From: Bacteroidaceae bacterium
GTDB lineage: Bacteria > Bacteroidota > Bacteroidia > Bacteroidales > Bacteroidaceae
Direction: 5' to 3'
NCBI GenBank assembly: GCA_017622815.1
Contig: JAGAQH010000030.1
Coordinates: 1-41,550 of the forward strand
Length of the DNA: 41,550 nt
A program made the translations under genes and the position numbers. Below the pieces are notes generated by a model. It saw nothing but the letters and a program-made list of their open reading frames with translations, was not told where the DNA came from and did no database searches. This document shows positions 7,985 to 17,103 of this stretch, piece after piece. Numbering within the stretch: the first letter of the stretch is position 1; every line of letters starts with the position of its first letter.

Positions 7985-9850
7985 TTATTTGATTTTACGT
8001 AAAGGATCATAGGGCTTGCCTCCGCCGGTGAAGTCGGCATTCTTGAAGAATTCCACGAAGGTAAGACGCATGGGGTGCACAAATGCACTGATCATGCTGA
8101 GGGCAAAGGTTATGCCATGACCCAGAAGCAGGATCAGTACCATTACCAATATGCGTGCCCACAGGGGGAAATCCGCTGTCATATCCAGCGCCAGGGTATT
8201 GAACACACCGCCAAGCACACCGCCGGTAAGACCAAGGGCAAACAGACGGATGTAGCTCAACAGGTCGCCCAGCAGTCCGGTGGCCATGCCATAGGTTTCC
8301 CACACGCCTCCGCCGATGTTGCTGAGCACACCCAGGGCGGGATTCTTGTAACTTGCCGGGTTGTTGTAGAGGAATATACCCAATGCACTTATACCTATTA
8401 TTCCGAAGAGGATGTACCTGATCCATGCAGCAAGTTCCACCCCACATGCAGGCAAGCCATACAATACTATGGCTCCAAGCAAGGCCACTACCCATGAGAA
8501 GGTTCCCACGGCATAAGGCCAGCCGTAGTTTCTCGCTGCCTTGCATCCCTTCAGTATCATGCCCAGAATTACCTGCACAAGACCTATTATCACTGACAGC
8601 ACCATCATGGGGCTATAACCGAAGATGGGACCGACACCGTTGTCATTCAGGAAGAAGGGTTTGATTGGCTGTATGAAGGCCCAGTCCTGTTGTGTAAGGT
8701 CTATGCCGAACACAGTACCCGTGGCCAGACCACACACAATGGTGGCACCGCCCAGCCACATGGCCAGTTTGCCGTAGCCCTTCATTTCCTCGGCCGGCTT
8801 CCTCGCAAGTATAAGTCCCACCAGGAGTATGAGCAGTCCGTAACCGGCATCGCCCATGCACAATCCGAAGAAGAGCATGAAGAAGGGGGCAAAGAACTGC
8901 GTGGGGTCAAGGTCGTTGTAGTTGGGCAGGGAGTACATCTTCAGGATGGGCTCAAACAGACTCGAGAAGCGTCCGTTGGTGATATGCACGGGAACATCGT
9001 CCTCGAAGGCAGGGTCCTCCATCTCGTAGTAGATGTGTTCCCTGTCAAGGTATTCGGTAAGGGGAGCGGTAGAATCGGCACGCACCCAACCGAGCATCAG
9101 GTGCAGGACATCGCCACAGGTCTTCTCCGAACTGAGATGCACCTTACTAAAGGAAATCTCGTTCTCCACCTCAACACGGCCTGCCTCCAGAACGGGGAGC
9201 AGGCTATTAGCCACGGCCGACATCTGCTGGCGCACCATGAACTTCTGCTTCTTCACCTCGCCGATCTCGGCATGCACCTGAGAGAGTGATTTCTGTGGCA
9301 GGGTGAGGTGTTCCGCCTGTATCTCCGGACGTGTCTCGGAGAAGGTGACGAAGTAAGTCTTCTTGTCATACTCGTTGACGGGTACGGCAAAGAACTGGTC
9401 CCGCCACTCTGCCTTGAACCTCTTGCTGGTGCAACGGTAGAAGTGAATCTCCATACCTATGGTCTCGGCCAGGTTCTGCACCTTCTCGGGAGAGAAGTCG
9501 CCCCAGGGGTCGAGCATTTCAAACTCCTTCTTCAGTTCGTCCTCCTCGTGGAGCAGGGCGTTCTCCTGCGCCTGCAGGCCCTCCACCTTCTCCAAGAGGC
9601 TGAGGGGAGTGTCGTACTCGGGAGTCTGCACACCTAACTTCAATGCATACTTTTTGCCGTAAATCTTCAGGAAGTCGAGTGCTGTAGAGTATCGGCGCTC
9701 CAGATAGATTGCCTCCTGCAACTCGGTGCTGGTGGCACCCTGCTGCAACTGGGTGACGTGTACGACGCCCAGTTCGCGGATGGTCTCTATGAAACTCTCG
9801 TATTCGCGGTCAGTCACCAAGAAGGTGAACTTCTTCATCTTTTCAATCAT
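7985..9850 (-). CDS. ntpI: V-type ATPase subunit I (stator membrane subunit)
   Basis: A 621-residue subunit a/I homologue. The N-terminal half (to about residue 320) is the cytoplasmic stator-contacting part with coiled-coil arms. The C-terminal half contains about seven to eight membrane helices. The conserved SYIRLFALGL segment starts at residue 532; R535 is the candidate arginine facing the rotor carboxylate. A second conserved helix contains GHGITFALSMISAFVHPMRLTFVEFF. The start at 9850 overlaps the end of subunit D by eight bases, indicating translational coupling. Length is normal for bacterial members. Confidence 0.95.
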   Translation of the reverse strand: MIEKMKKFTFLVTDREYESFIETIRELGVVHVTQLQQGATSTELQEAIYLERRYSTALDFLKIYGKKYALKLGVQTPEYDTPLSLLEKVEGLQAQENALLHEEDELKKEFEMLDPWGDFSPEKVQNLAETIGMEIHFYRCTSKRFKAEWRDQFFAVPVNEYDKKTYFVTFSETRPEIQAEHLTLPQKSLSQVHAEIGEVKKQKFMVRQQMSAVANSLLPVLEAGRVEVENEISFSKVHLSSEKTCGDVLHLMLGWVRADSTAPLTEYLDREHIYYEMEDPAFEDDVPVHITNGRFSSLFEPILKMYSLPNYNDLDPTQFFAPFFMLFFGLCMGDAGYGLLILLVGLILARKPAEEMKGYGKLAMWLGGATIVCGLATGTVFGIDLTQQDWAFIQPIKPFFLNDNGVGPIFGYSPMMVLSVIIGLVQVILGMILKGCKAARNYGWPYAVGTFSWVVALLGAIVLYGLPACGVELAAWIRYILFGIIGISALGIFLYNNPASYKNPALGVLSNIGGGVWETYGMATGLLGDLLSYIRLFALGLTGGVLGGVFNTLALDMTADFPLWARILVMVLILLLGHGITFALSMISAFVHPMRLTFVEFFKNADFTGGGKPYDPLRKIK

Positions 9851-10490
9851 AAGCCTCTACCTCCTCTCCTTCTGCTGATGATTCGGGTTCCACTGCCTGT
9901 GCGCGCTTGGCCTGAAGGCTCTTCAGAATCTTCTGACTGGACTTGGACAGGTTCTCCTCGTCCTCCATGAAGCGCTTAATCTTGCGTATGGCCTCCTGAT
10001 AGCCGGGAATCTGCACCTTCTCAAAGAGGTTCACCTTCTGTGTGGTCTTTCGGCGGGCATGGTCCAGCAGGTCCAGTTTTGCCAGCACGAATTCGCGCTC
10101 CACGGCCGTCTTGGCCAGTCCCTGCAGGAGTTGTATTCCGTCGAAGTACCACTTGGGGGCAGAGAAAAGTCCGAAGGGACGGACCTCCAGGCTGATGTTC
10201 AGCAACAAGGGCACGCGCACACCGGCAATCTTCTTCTCGCCGAGTTCCACGTCCTTGAGCGACACCAGCGAGGCGTCAAACTCTCCCCACAGAGCATACA
10301 TGGACTCGTAGCCTTCTATCTGCTGCTGGAGCCTTTCCTCCAGCACCTCGGCCTCGTCCTTGCACTTCTTCACCTCAAGACGCAGTGCCGTCTCCTTGCT
10401 CTTGATGATAGGCAAGGTACGCTGGCGCATCTTCAGGTTCTTCTCCAGGGCCTGCAGCGACGTTTTGTTAAACTGATATTTTATTGCCAT
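9843..10490 (-). CDS. ntpD: V-type ATPase subunit D (central stalk)
   Basis: A 215-residue subunit D, a long antiparallel coiled coil that turns inside the A3B3 head and passes rotation to the membrane ring. The N terminus (KYQFNKTSLQALEKNLKMRQRTLPIIKSKETALRLEVKKC) and the C-terminal helix (RKTTQKVNLFEKVQIPGYQEAIRKIKRFMEDEE) are typical, as is the VNLFE motif. The C-terminal tail is short and acidic (EGEEVEAYD). A gap of about 190 bases separates it from the upstream subunit B gene, unusual in an otherwise tight operon. Confidence 0.93.
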   Translation of the reverse strand: MAIKYQFNKTSLQALEKNLKMRQRTLPIIKSKETALRLEVKKCKDEAEVLEERLQQQIEGYESMYALWGEFDASLVSLKDVELGEKKIAGVRVPLLLNISLEVRPFGLFSAPKWYFDGIQLLQGLAKTAVEREFVLAKLDLLDHARRKTTQKVNLFEKVQIPGYQEAIRKIKRFMEDEENLSKSSQKILKSLQAKRAQAVEPESSAEGEEVEAYD

Positions 10491-10521
10491 GACTATTGGT
10501 AGGTACTACAAATTAGTTTAA

Positions 10522-10602
10522 TTATTTGTAGGTAAGTTCCATTAGAACTTTGGTGATTTCTTGTCTCTCGTTTGTCTCTTCCTTGTCTTCCATCAGTCCC
10601 AT
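10522..10602 (-). CDS. Possible 26-residue ORF or small-gene remnant between B and D
   Basis: In the 190-base gap between atpase B and D, an ATG at 10602 opens MGLMEDKEETNERQEITKV..., ending at TAA (10522-10524). The same frame is open upstream back into the end of subunit B except for one TAG (10609-10611), and that upstream part reads as a hydrophobic segment (SELLPIVPYILCLIEGT). It may be a small gene broken by a stop, a short peptide, or chance. Confidence 0.25.
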   Translation of the reverse strand: MGLMEDKEETNERQEITKVLMELTYK

Positions 10603-10681
10603 AGCCCGCTATGTTCCTTCTATCAGACAAAGAATATACGGCACGATAGGCAATAATTCACTCAAACCTAATTTATAGAAC

Positions 10682-12013
10682 CTACCCTTTCTTAGTCCAA
10701 TACTGGTCGGTAAACTCCTTCTTGATATTAAGTTCCTCCAACTCGAAGTGCTTGTTGAACAGAGACCATGTCACGTCCAGCATCTCCTCGGTGTTCAGGT
10801 TCACGTCGATGGCCAGAAGTTTCTCTGCGTAGTCCTTTGCATAATCCAGGCAACGGTTGTCGTAGTCTGTCAGGTCGAAACCGTTCTCCAACTTTGTCTT
10901 TGCGTTGGCGGCATCGGCATACAGACGGATGGCAGCGTTCATCACCTGGGCATGGTCCTTGCGGGTCTTCTTGCCTGCTACCAACTGCTTCAGACGAGAC
11001 AGCGAACGGAAGGGGTCTACTACCACCTTGCCCACATCGCTGTCGCGGCGCAGGTACAACTGTCCCTCGGTGATGTAACCCGTGTTGTCGGGCACGGCAT
11101 GGGTGATGTCGCCGCCGCTCAGTGTGGTTACGGCAATGATGGTGATGGAACCGCCACCCACGCTCTCGGGGAACTGCACGGCCTTCTCGTAGATCTTGGC
11201 CAGGTCGGAGTACAGCGAACCGGGCATGGAGTCCTTGGAAGGAATCTGGTCCATACGGTTGCTTACGATAGACAGAGAGTCGGCATACGATGTCATGTCG
11301 GTGAGCAGTACCAGCACGGTCTCATGCTTCTCCACGGCAAAGTACTCGGCTGCGGTAAGCGCCATGTCGGGAATGAGCAGTCGCTCCACGGCAGGGTCCT
11401 CGGTGGTGTTGATGAAGGATATGATTCTGTCCAGCGCACCTGCATTGGAGAAGGTGTTGCGGAAGAAGTAATAGTCATCGTTGGTCATACCCATACCGCC
11501 CAGGATGATCTTGTCGGCCTTGGCACGCATGGCCACCATTGCCATCACCTCGTTGAAGGGTTGGTCGGGGTCGGCAAAGAAGGGGATCTTCTGACCGGAC
11601 ACCAGGGTGTTGTTCAGGTCGATACCTGCAATACCGGTGGCGATGAGTTCGCTGGGCTGCTTGCGGCGTACGGGGTTCACTGAAGGACCGCCGATTTCCA
11701 CCTCCTTGCCCTCAATCTCGGGACCTCCGTCGATGGGATGTCCGTAGGCATTGAAGAAACGGCCTGCCAGGTCGTCGCTCACCTTCAGAGAGGGAGCCTT
11801 GCCAAGGAAGGTAACCTCGGCATTGGTGGGAATACCGCCGGTACCCTCAAACACCTGCAGGGTAACGTCGTCGCCCACAATCTTTACCACCTGGGCCAGA
11901 CGGCCGTTGATGGTTGCCAGTTCGTCATAACCCACGCCCTTTGCCTTCAAGGAGCATGTGGCCTTGGTTATCTGGCTTATCTTTGTATATACTTTCTGAA
12001 ATGCTGTTGCCAT
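10682..12013 (-). CDS. ntpB: V-type ATPase subunit B (non-catalytic head subunit)
   Basis: A 443-residue subunit B, the regulatory nucleotide-site subunit alternating with A in the A3B3 head. Typical segments are GVGYDELATI near the N terminus, GIDLNNTLVSGQKIPFF (in place of a Walker A loop, as expected for B), and SGGDITHAVPDNTGYITEGQLYLRRD near residue 310. It starts 12 bases after subunit A. Bacteroidetes and Chlamydia B subunits share this slightly shortened form. Confidence 0.95.
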   Translation of the reverse strand: MATAFQKVYTKISQITKATCSLKAKGVGYDELATINGRLAQVVKIVGDDVTLQVFEGTGGIPTNAEVTFLGKAPSLKVSDDLAGRFFNAYGHPIDGGPEIEGKEVEIGGPSVNPVRRKQPSELIATGIAGIDLNNTLVSGQKIPFFADPDQPFNEVMAMVAMRAKADKIILGGMGMTNDDYYFFRNTFSNAGALDRIISFINTTEDPAVERLLIPDMALTAAEYFAVEKHETVLVLLTDMTSYADSLSIVSNRMDQIPSKDSMPGSLYSDLAKIYEKAVQFPESVGGGSITIIAVTTLSGGDITHAVPDNTGYITEGQLYLRRDSDVGKVVVDPFRSLSRLKQLVAGKKTRKDHAQVMNAAIRLYADAANAKTKLENGFDLTDYDNRCLDYAKDYAEKLLAIDVNLNTEEMLDVTWSLFNKHFELEELNIKKEFTDQYWTKKG

Positions 12014-12025
12014 ACCTTATATATA

Positions 12026-13765
12026 TTATAACATTGCTTCTACCTGCTTCTTGAAGTCGTAGTACTGCTCGCTCTTGTAGACAGAGTAGTTCATCTGCTT
12101 GCACAGGTTGATCATCTTCTTGAAGTACCTGGTAACTTCCTCGAACTCCACGAACTTATAATCCTCCTTGTCGCAGATGGCGGTAACGAGGTTCAGTATC
12201 TCCTCCTGACGCTCCAGGGGAGTAACGGCATCTATCTCGTCGAAGGCATCCTGCTGGAGGATGACGAAGTCGATAATCTCGGACTTCCAGAAGGTAACGT
12301 GATACTCCACGGGCACACCGTCGTCGCCCAGAATGTTGATCTGCTCGGCAATCTCCTTACCGCGCTGCATGCGGGTCTTCAAGGCGAGAACCTTGGGAAT
12401 CCACTCCTCGTTGATGTGTCCCTTGATGTACTCGGCAAACTCGGGATACTCCAAATACTTGGAATAAGAGTCGATGGGGTTGACGGCGGGATAGCGCTTC
12501 TTGTCGGCACGGTCCTGCTCCAGAGCGTAGAAACAACGTGCCACCTTCTTGGTGTTCTCGGTTACGGGCTCCTTCAGGTTACCACCGGCGGGAGACACGG
12601 TACCGAGGAAGGTAACGCTGCCCACCTCGCCATTGTTCAGGTAAACGTATCCAGCACGGCCGTAGAAGTTGGCCACCAACGCACCCAAGTCCATGGGGAA
12701 GGCGTCGGGACCGGGAAGTTCCTCCATACGGTTACTCATCTCGCGCAGAGCCTGTGCCCAACGGGAGGTGGAGTCGGCCATCAGCAGCACGCGCAGACCC
12801 ATGGAACGGTAGTACTCTGCCATGGTCATGGCGGTGTACACTGATGCCTCACGGGCGGCAACGGGCATGTTGGAGGTGTTGGCGATGATGATGGTACGTT
12901 CCATCAACTTGCGGCCTGTATGGGGGTCGATGAGTTCGGGGAACTCGGTGAAGATTTCCACAACCTCGTTGGCACGCTCACCACAGGCGGCGATGATAAC
13001 GATGTCGGCCTCGGCCTGCTTTGATATGGCATGCTGAAGCACGGTCTTACCCGTACCGAAGGGACCGGGGATGAAACCTGTACCGCCCTCTACGATGGGG
13101 TTGAAGGTGTCTATGGTACGCACGCCTGTTTCCAGCAACTTGAATGGACGGGGCTTCTCCTTGTAGTTGGTCATGGCGAACTTCACGGGCCAGTGCTGTA
13201 CCATGGTCACGTTGATGTCCTCGCCGGCCTCGGTGGTCAGCACGGCAATGGTGTCGTTCACCTTGTACTGACCTGCGGGAACTATGCTCTTCACCACGGC
13301 AGTGCCCTCCATCTGGAAGGGAGCCATGATCTTCAGTGGCTGGTGGTTCTCCTCCACCTTGCCCAGCCAGTCGCTGCCCTGCACACGGTCGCCAGCCTTA
13401 ACGATGGGTTCGAAGTCCCACAAGCGGTCCTCGTCCAGAGGAGCGGTGTACTGGCCACGGCGCAGGAAGACGCCGTCCATCTTGTCGAGGTCGTTCTGCA
13501 GACCGTCGTAGTTCTTACTCAGCATACCGGGGCCCAACTGGATTTCCAGCTGGTGTCCGGTGAATTCGGCCTGGGAGCCTACCTTCAAGCCACGTGTACT
13601 TTCAAACACCTGAACGTACACGTCGCTGCCCACGACCTTGATGACCTCGGCCATCAGGCGGTCGCCGCCAGTCGTAATGTAGCATATCTCGCCCTGCAGG
13701 ACAGGTCCGTCCACACGGAGTGTCACCATGTTGGAGACTACGCCACTAACTATACCTTTTGTCAT
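12026..13765 (-). CDS. ntpA: V-type ATPase subunit A (catalytic)
   Basis: A 579-residue catalytic subunit. The Walker A loop GPFGTGKT is at residues 234-241 (K240, T241), preceded by the family's non-homologous insert region (about 110-200). Further motifs are ACGERANEV and the Walker B-like VLLMADSTSRWAQALREMSNRMEELPG segment. It hydrolyses or makes ATP in the cytoplasmic head. It lies between DUF2764 (56 bases upstream) and B (12 bases downstream). Confidence 0.97.
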   Translation of the reverse strand: MTKGIVSGVVSNMVTLRVDGPVLQGEICYITTGGDRLMAEVIKVVGSDVYVQVFESTRGLKVGSQAEFTGHQLEIQLGPGMLSKNYDGLQNDLDKMDGVFLRRGQYTAPLDEDRLWDFEPIVKAGDRVQGSDWLGKVEENHQPLKIMAPFQMEGTAVVKSIVPAGQYKVNDTIAVLTTEAGEDINVTMVQHWPVKFAMTNYKEKPRPFKLLETGVRTIDTFNPIVEGGTGFIPGPFGTGKTVLQHAISKQAEADIVIIAACGERANEVVEIFTEFPELIDPHTGRKLMERTIIIANTSNMPVAAREASVYTAMTMAEYYRSMGLRVLLMADSTSRWAQALREMSNRMEELPGPDAFPMDLGALVANFYGRAGYVYLNNGEVGSVTFLGTVSPAGGNLKEPVTENTKKVARCFYALEQDRADKKRYPAVNPIDSYSKYLEYPEFAEYIKGHINEEWIPKVLALKTRMQRGKEIAEQINILGDDGVPVEYHVTFWKSEIIDFVILQQDAFDEIDAVTPLERQEEILNLVTAICDKEDYKFVEFEEVTRYFKKMINLCKQMNYSVYKSEQYYDFKKQVEAML

Positions 13766-13821
13766 ATCTTGTTGTGTTATTTCCTTGAATAAGTTGGGGG
13801 GATTGAATTATGCACTTACGC

Positions 13822-14676
13822 CTATGCACCCTTGCGCTTGTACTCGTCGGGGACTTGGGCGGAACCTCGCAGGTCGTCGATTATCTTCTGGAAGCGCGCC
13901 TTGCCGTGCTCCACGTCCAGATTGGCCCAACGGTACTGCATCTCCAGTTTGCACATGTAGGCAAACACGGCATCGAAGTTGAAGGGGTCGAAGAACGTCT
14001 GTTCGTCCAGCCATAGCCACTTGAAAGTGTCTATCATCTTCTCCTTCTTCACAGGGTCGGTTTCCTCCACGATCTTCTTGAGTTCCTGGATGTTGTCCAT
14101 ACCCACGTGCCTGATGAAGTCCTTGGCGTTGTTCTCGCGTATCATGGTCTGCACCTCGCCCTCTCCCTTAATGTAGTCGCTGGCCTTCCATCCCTGCTTG
14201 GCGGCCAACATGGCCGTGAGGATGTTGTTGATATCCATGTTCAACTGATACCAGCTACGGACAAACTCGTTGGAGCAGTTGTTTATGGCGTACTCATAGA
14301 ACTGGCAGAGCATCTCGTCCTCGGGGAAGTAGCCCTTCTTGTCCTTGTTGAAGTTCCATGCACGTGCAAACTCGCTCATGAACGCAGGATAGCGGTGCAC
14401 GTTAAAGTTCAGTTCCTGAGCGCTTGTTATCAGGTCCTTGTACTGCTCCTTGTTGAAGTTTCCGTTGTATTTGATATCGGCCTCGGGATCCTTCAGCAAT
14501 GCCACCAGATTGCGGCAATCCTGAAGCATGAAATAATATTGGGCCATAAGGCGTGCATCCCATGGAACCAGCGCTTCGTGCAACTGCTCCATGAATTCCT
14601 CCATGTCGCATCCCGGCTTAGGGTCCGAGAAGTTAATCTCGGGCAAACCGGCCATAAGACAATAGTAGCTTGCCAT
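13822..14676 (-). CDS. DUF2764 protein, probable subunit C-like part of the V-ATPase
   Basis: A 284-residue protein beginning MASYYCLMAGLPEINF, the DUF2764 signature. The family is found in Bacteroidetes, Chlamydia and spirochaete V-ATPase operons between the E and A genes, exactly as here. It is thought to replace subunit C (the link between the central stalk and the ring), since no subunit C gene is present. It is mostly helical with no membrane segment. The gene starts nine bases after subunit E. The link to C is context-based. Confidence 0.88.
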   Translation of the reverse strand: MASYYCLMAGLPEINFSDPKPGCDMEEFMEQLHEALVPWDARLMAQYYFMLQDCRNLVALLKDPEADIKYNGNFNKEQYKDLITSAQELNFNVHRYPAFMSEFARAWNFNKDKKGYFPEDEMLCQFYEYAINNCSNEFVRSWYQLNMDINNILTAMLAAKQGWKASDYIKGEGEVQTMIRENNAKDFIRHVGMDNIQELKKIVEETDPVKKEKMIDTFKWLWLDEQTFFDPFNFDAVFAYMCKLEMQYRWANLDVEHGKARFQKIIDDLRGSAQVPDEYKRKGA

Positions 14677-14685
14677 CTTCTTCCT

Positions 14686-15273
14686 TTAGAACAGCATCTG
14701 CACAAGTTGTGGACGCAGGAACGACTTAAAGTAATCCTCAAACTCCTCCTTGCCGAAACTTACCTTGTAACTTCCGTCGGCAGGCTGGATGGTGAACAGG
14801 CTGTTGCGGCCATTCACCTTCTCTATGCTCACGCCCTTGTCCAGAACAGCCTTTGCCTCCTTGACGAAATATGCCTTCAGGGCGTCGGCATCGGCAGACT
14901 CAATGACGATGGGTTCGTTCTCCACCCACTTGCTGGCCAGGGCTACGGTAAACTTGCACAGGAAATCCTTGTCGGCCGTCAGTTTGTCAACAGCCTGACC
15001 CACTGCTGATGCGGTGAGCACATTGGCGATCTCGCTCTTCAGGGCACTCAGGGACTGGGCAGTGTACAACTTCAACTCGTTCTTGGTGTTGGTTTCCAGT
15101 TCTGCCACTGTCTTCTTGCCGGCGGTCTCTATCTCAGCGGCCTTCTTCTTGGCCTCTGCTATGATCTGGGCGGCCTGTTCCTTGGCCTCCTGGATGATGC
15201 GGTCGGCCTCGGCCTGACCCTTCTCTACGCCCTCACGATAGATTTTCTCTGTGAGTTCTTGAATTTTTTCCAT
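14686..15273 (-). CDS. ntpE: V-type ATPase subunit E (peripheral stalk)
   Basis: A 195-residue subunit E. The first about 90 residues form a long charged helix (EGVEKGQAEADRIIQEAKEQAAQIIAEAKKKAAEIE) that makes the peripheral stalk; the C-terminal domain binds the top of the head. It is the first gene of the operon E-DUF2764-A-B-D-I-K, the same order as in Chlamydia. No subunit F or G gene is present. In other systems G pairs with E, so E may pair with itself or with a gene elsewhere. Confidence 0.9.
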   Translation of the reverse strand: MEKIQELTEKIYREGVEKGQAEADRIIQEAKEQAAQIIAEAKKKAAEIETAGKKTVAELETNTKNELKLYTAQSLSALKSEIANVLTASAVGQAVDKLTADKDFLCKFTVALASKWVENEPIVIESADADALKAYFVKEAKAVLDKGVSIEKVNGRNSLFTIQPADGSYKVSFGKEEFEDYFKSFLRPQLVQMLF

Positions 15274-15338
15274 TATTTTAGGTTTTGTTTTACGTTACGT
15301 TCTGCCATAAAAGCCCAAAAACAAGGCTTTAATCCCCG

Positions 15339-15346
15339 CAAAGGTA
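15339..15346 (-). promoter_or_regulatory. Probable -7 box of the V-ATPase operon promoter
   Basis: On the minus strand TACCTTTG (followed by CG) matches the Bacteroidetes -7 consensus. It would start transcription about 57 bases before the subunit E start codon. No clear -33 TTTG is seen at the usual distance. Confidence 0.5.
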
Positions 15347-15452
15347 GCAAAAAGAAATGAAGTAACGCACGCGCGAGGAACGGAAAATGCCCGCGTGCAT
15401 GCTTTTTAGGACAATTAAGTGCCACAGGGGAGCAAAACTCGGTAATATTTAC

Positions 15453-15536
15453 TACCTTTGACTGTCGTCTTAGTTACTTTCGTTCGGAAAAATCAAAAAA
15501 ACTTTTGCTTTTTCGCTCGCTTAATCGTAACTTTGG
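15453..15536 (+). repeat. Promoter-bearing repeat, tandem pair (copy upstream of the flippase)
   Basis: Two -7 boxes, TACCTTTG (15453-15460) and TAACTTTG (15528-15535), lie 75 bases apart. The unit between them (GTCTTAGTTAC, then GGAAAAATCAA, then TTTTGCTTTTTCGCT, then CTTAATCGTAACTTTG) recurs inverted at 20653-20734 and in relaxed form at 29651-29791. The second box has a -33 TTTG at 15504-15507 with a 20-base spacer and would start transcription only a few bases before the ATG at 15544. Confidence 0.75.
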
Positions 15537-15543
15537 CACTGTT

Positions 15544-16992
15544 ATGAGCGAGAAATCTCTGAAAGAACGCACGGCACGCGGCCTCATCTGGGGCGGTATG
15601 AGCAATGGCATAATGCAGTTGCTCGGTGCTTTGTTCGGTTTGGCACTGATGCGACTGCTCACTCCTGCCGACTGGGGCAAGGTGTATATGCTCAACATCT
15701 TTGCCGCTCTGGCAAGCACCTTGCAGGAGAGCGGCTTCATTGCCGCCCTGTGCAACAAGAAGGAACCGACCGACCGGGAGTACAACGCCGTTTTCTGGTT
15801 CAACCTGATAGTGAGCGGAAGCCTGTACATCATCCTGTGGTTCCTGGCACCGTTGATAGCAGGATTCTATGGCGACGCCGACCTTATCCCCCTGGCACGT
15901 TTCCTGTTCCTCGGCTTCCTGCTTTCGGGCCTTGGTACAGTGCAGAGGGCTTATCTCTTCGGACACCTGATGGTGAGGGAGACAAGCATCTGCGGCATCA
16001 CGGCCATGCTTGTATCGGGAGCCGTGGGCGTGACCATGGCATGGAACGGATTTGCCCATTGGGGCATAGTGGCACAGAGTGTGACGTTCGTGTTCGTGGT
16101 GCAACTGATGAACTGGTACTACTCAAGTTGGCGCCCGTCCCTGCGCATCGACCTGCGACCGGCATGGCAGATGTTCAACTTCAGCAGCAAACTGCTAATT
16201 ACCAATATCTTCAATATCCTCAACAATCATGCCTTCAGCGTGCTCTTGGGCAAATACTTCGGCAACCGCCAGGCAGGTATCTACGGCACGGCACGCAAGT
16301 GGGACGACATGGCCGCCGGCACCATAAACGGTATGGTTGCGGCCGTGGCACAACCCACCCTGGCACAGGTGGCGGACGACACGGGGCGATATGTGCAGAT
16401 ATTCCGCAAGATGCTGCGCTTCGTGGCATTCGTCTCCTTCCCTGCCCTGCTGGGCCTGGGCATGATAGCCGAGGAGTTCATCCTGCTGGCAGGCGGAGAA
16501 AAGTGGATAGAGAGCGGCAGAATACTTACCCTTCTGTGCATCCACGGCGCCTTCTTCCCCATCACCACCCTATACAGCAACCTGACCATAAGCCGCGGAC
16601 ATAGCGGCGTGAACATGGCCTGCACCATAGGTCAGTGCCTGGCAGTATGGGCAGGACTCATCCTTTTGTACATAAACGGATACGGCATGTTGCAGATGGT
16701 GGTGTTCTTCATAGCGCTGAACGTACTCTGGCTCGGCATCTGGCAATGGTGGGCAAAAAGGCTCATCGGCATGAAATGGCGTTGGGCGGCAATGGACACC
16801 ATGCCTTTCCTTGGTTTCACCATCGCAGTACTTGCCTTCACATGGTGGATTACACTGCCCATAGAGAACCTTTGGGCGCTCATGCTCTCCCGCATAGCCA
16901 TGGCTGCACTGCTCTATGCCGGCATCATGTGGATTAGCGGGGCAAAGATCATGCGCGAGGCCATCGGCTACATCCTGCACAAAAAATCCTGA
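15544..16992 (+). CDS. Polysaccharide flippase (Wzx-like, MOP superfamily)
   Basis: A 482-residue inner-membrane protein with about 12-14 membrane helices. The start is set at the ATG at 15544 (MSEKSLKERTARGLIWGGMSNG), because the earlier in-frame ATG at 15505 lies inside the promoter. The amphipathic N terminus followed by 'G-x-x-W-x-x-x-x-x-x-x-x-Q-L-x-G' and RLLTPADWG is typical of Polysacc_synt-type exporters, which flip lipid-linked oligosaccharides to the periplasm. It is divergent from the V-ATPase operon and starts the surface-polysaccharide region. The substrate cannot be told. Confidence 0.88.
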   Translation: MSEKSLKERTARGLIWGGMSNGIMQLLGALFGLALMRLLTPADWGKVYMLNIFAALASTLQESGFIAALCNKKEPTDREYNAVFWFNLIVSGSLYIILWFLAPLIAGFYGDADLIPLARFLFLGFLLSGLGTVQRAYLFGHLMVRETSICGITAMLVSGAVGVTMAWNGFAHWGIVAQSVTFVFVVQLMNWYYSSWRPSLRIDLRPAWQMFNFSSKLLITNIFNILNNHAFSVLLGKYFGNRQAGIYGTARKWDDMAAGTINGMVAAVAQPTLAQVADDTGRYVQIFRKMLRFVAFVSFPALLGLGMIAEEFILLAGGEKWIESGRILTLLCIHGAFFPITTLYSNLTISRGHSGVNMACTIGQCLAVWAGLILLYINGYGMLQMVVFFIALNVLWLGIWQWWAKRLIGMKWRWAAMDTMPFLGFTIAVLAFTWWITLPIENLWALMLSRIAMAALLYAGIMWISGAKIMREAIGYILHKKS

Positions 16993-17034
16993 TTTTCCAC
17001 CCGTCAACCCCATCATTGCATCGGGACAACAAAC

Positions 17035-17103
17035 CAGTCCTCCTACTAAGAGGACTGCAGTACTCCTACTATGAGGACTGGAGTACTCCTACTAAGAGGA
17101 CTG
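17035..17103. repeat. Three tandem 23-base units, each able to form a hairpin
   Basis: Units at 17035-17057, 17058-17080 and 17081-17103. The first reads CAGTCCTC-CTACTAA-GAGGACTG, an 8-bp stem with a 7-base loop. The others differ at a few positions. It lies 42 bases after the flippase stop, so it may act as a transcription barrier, but there is no T tract. It is not CRISPR: there are no spacers. Confidence 0.8.

Noticed and set aside
17035-17103. CRISPR array
   Set aside because: Repeats follow each other directly with no spacers and there are no cas genes.
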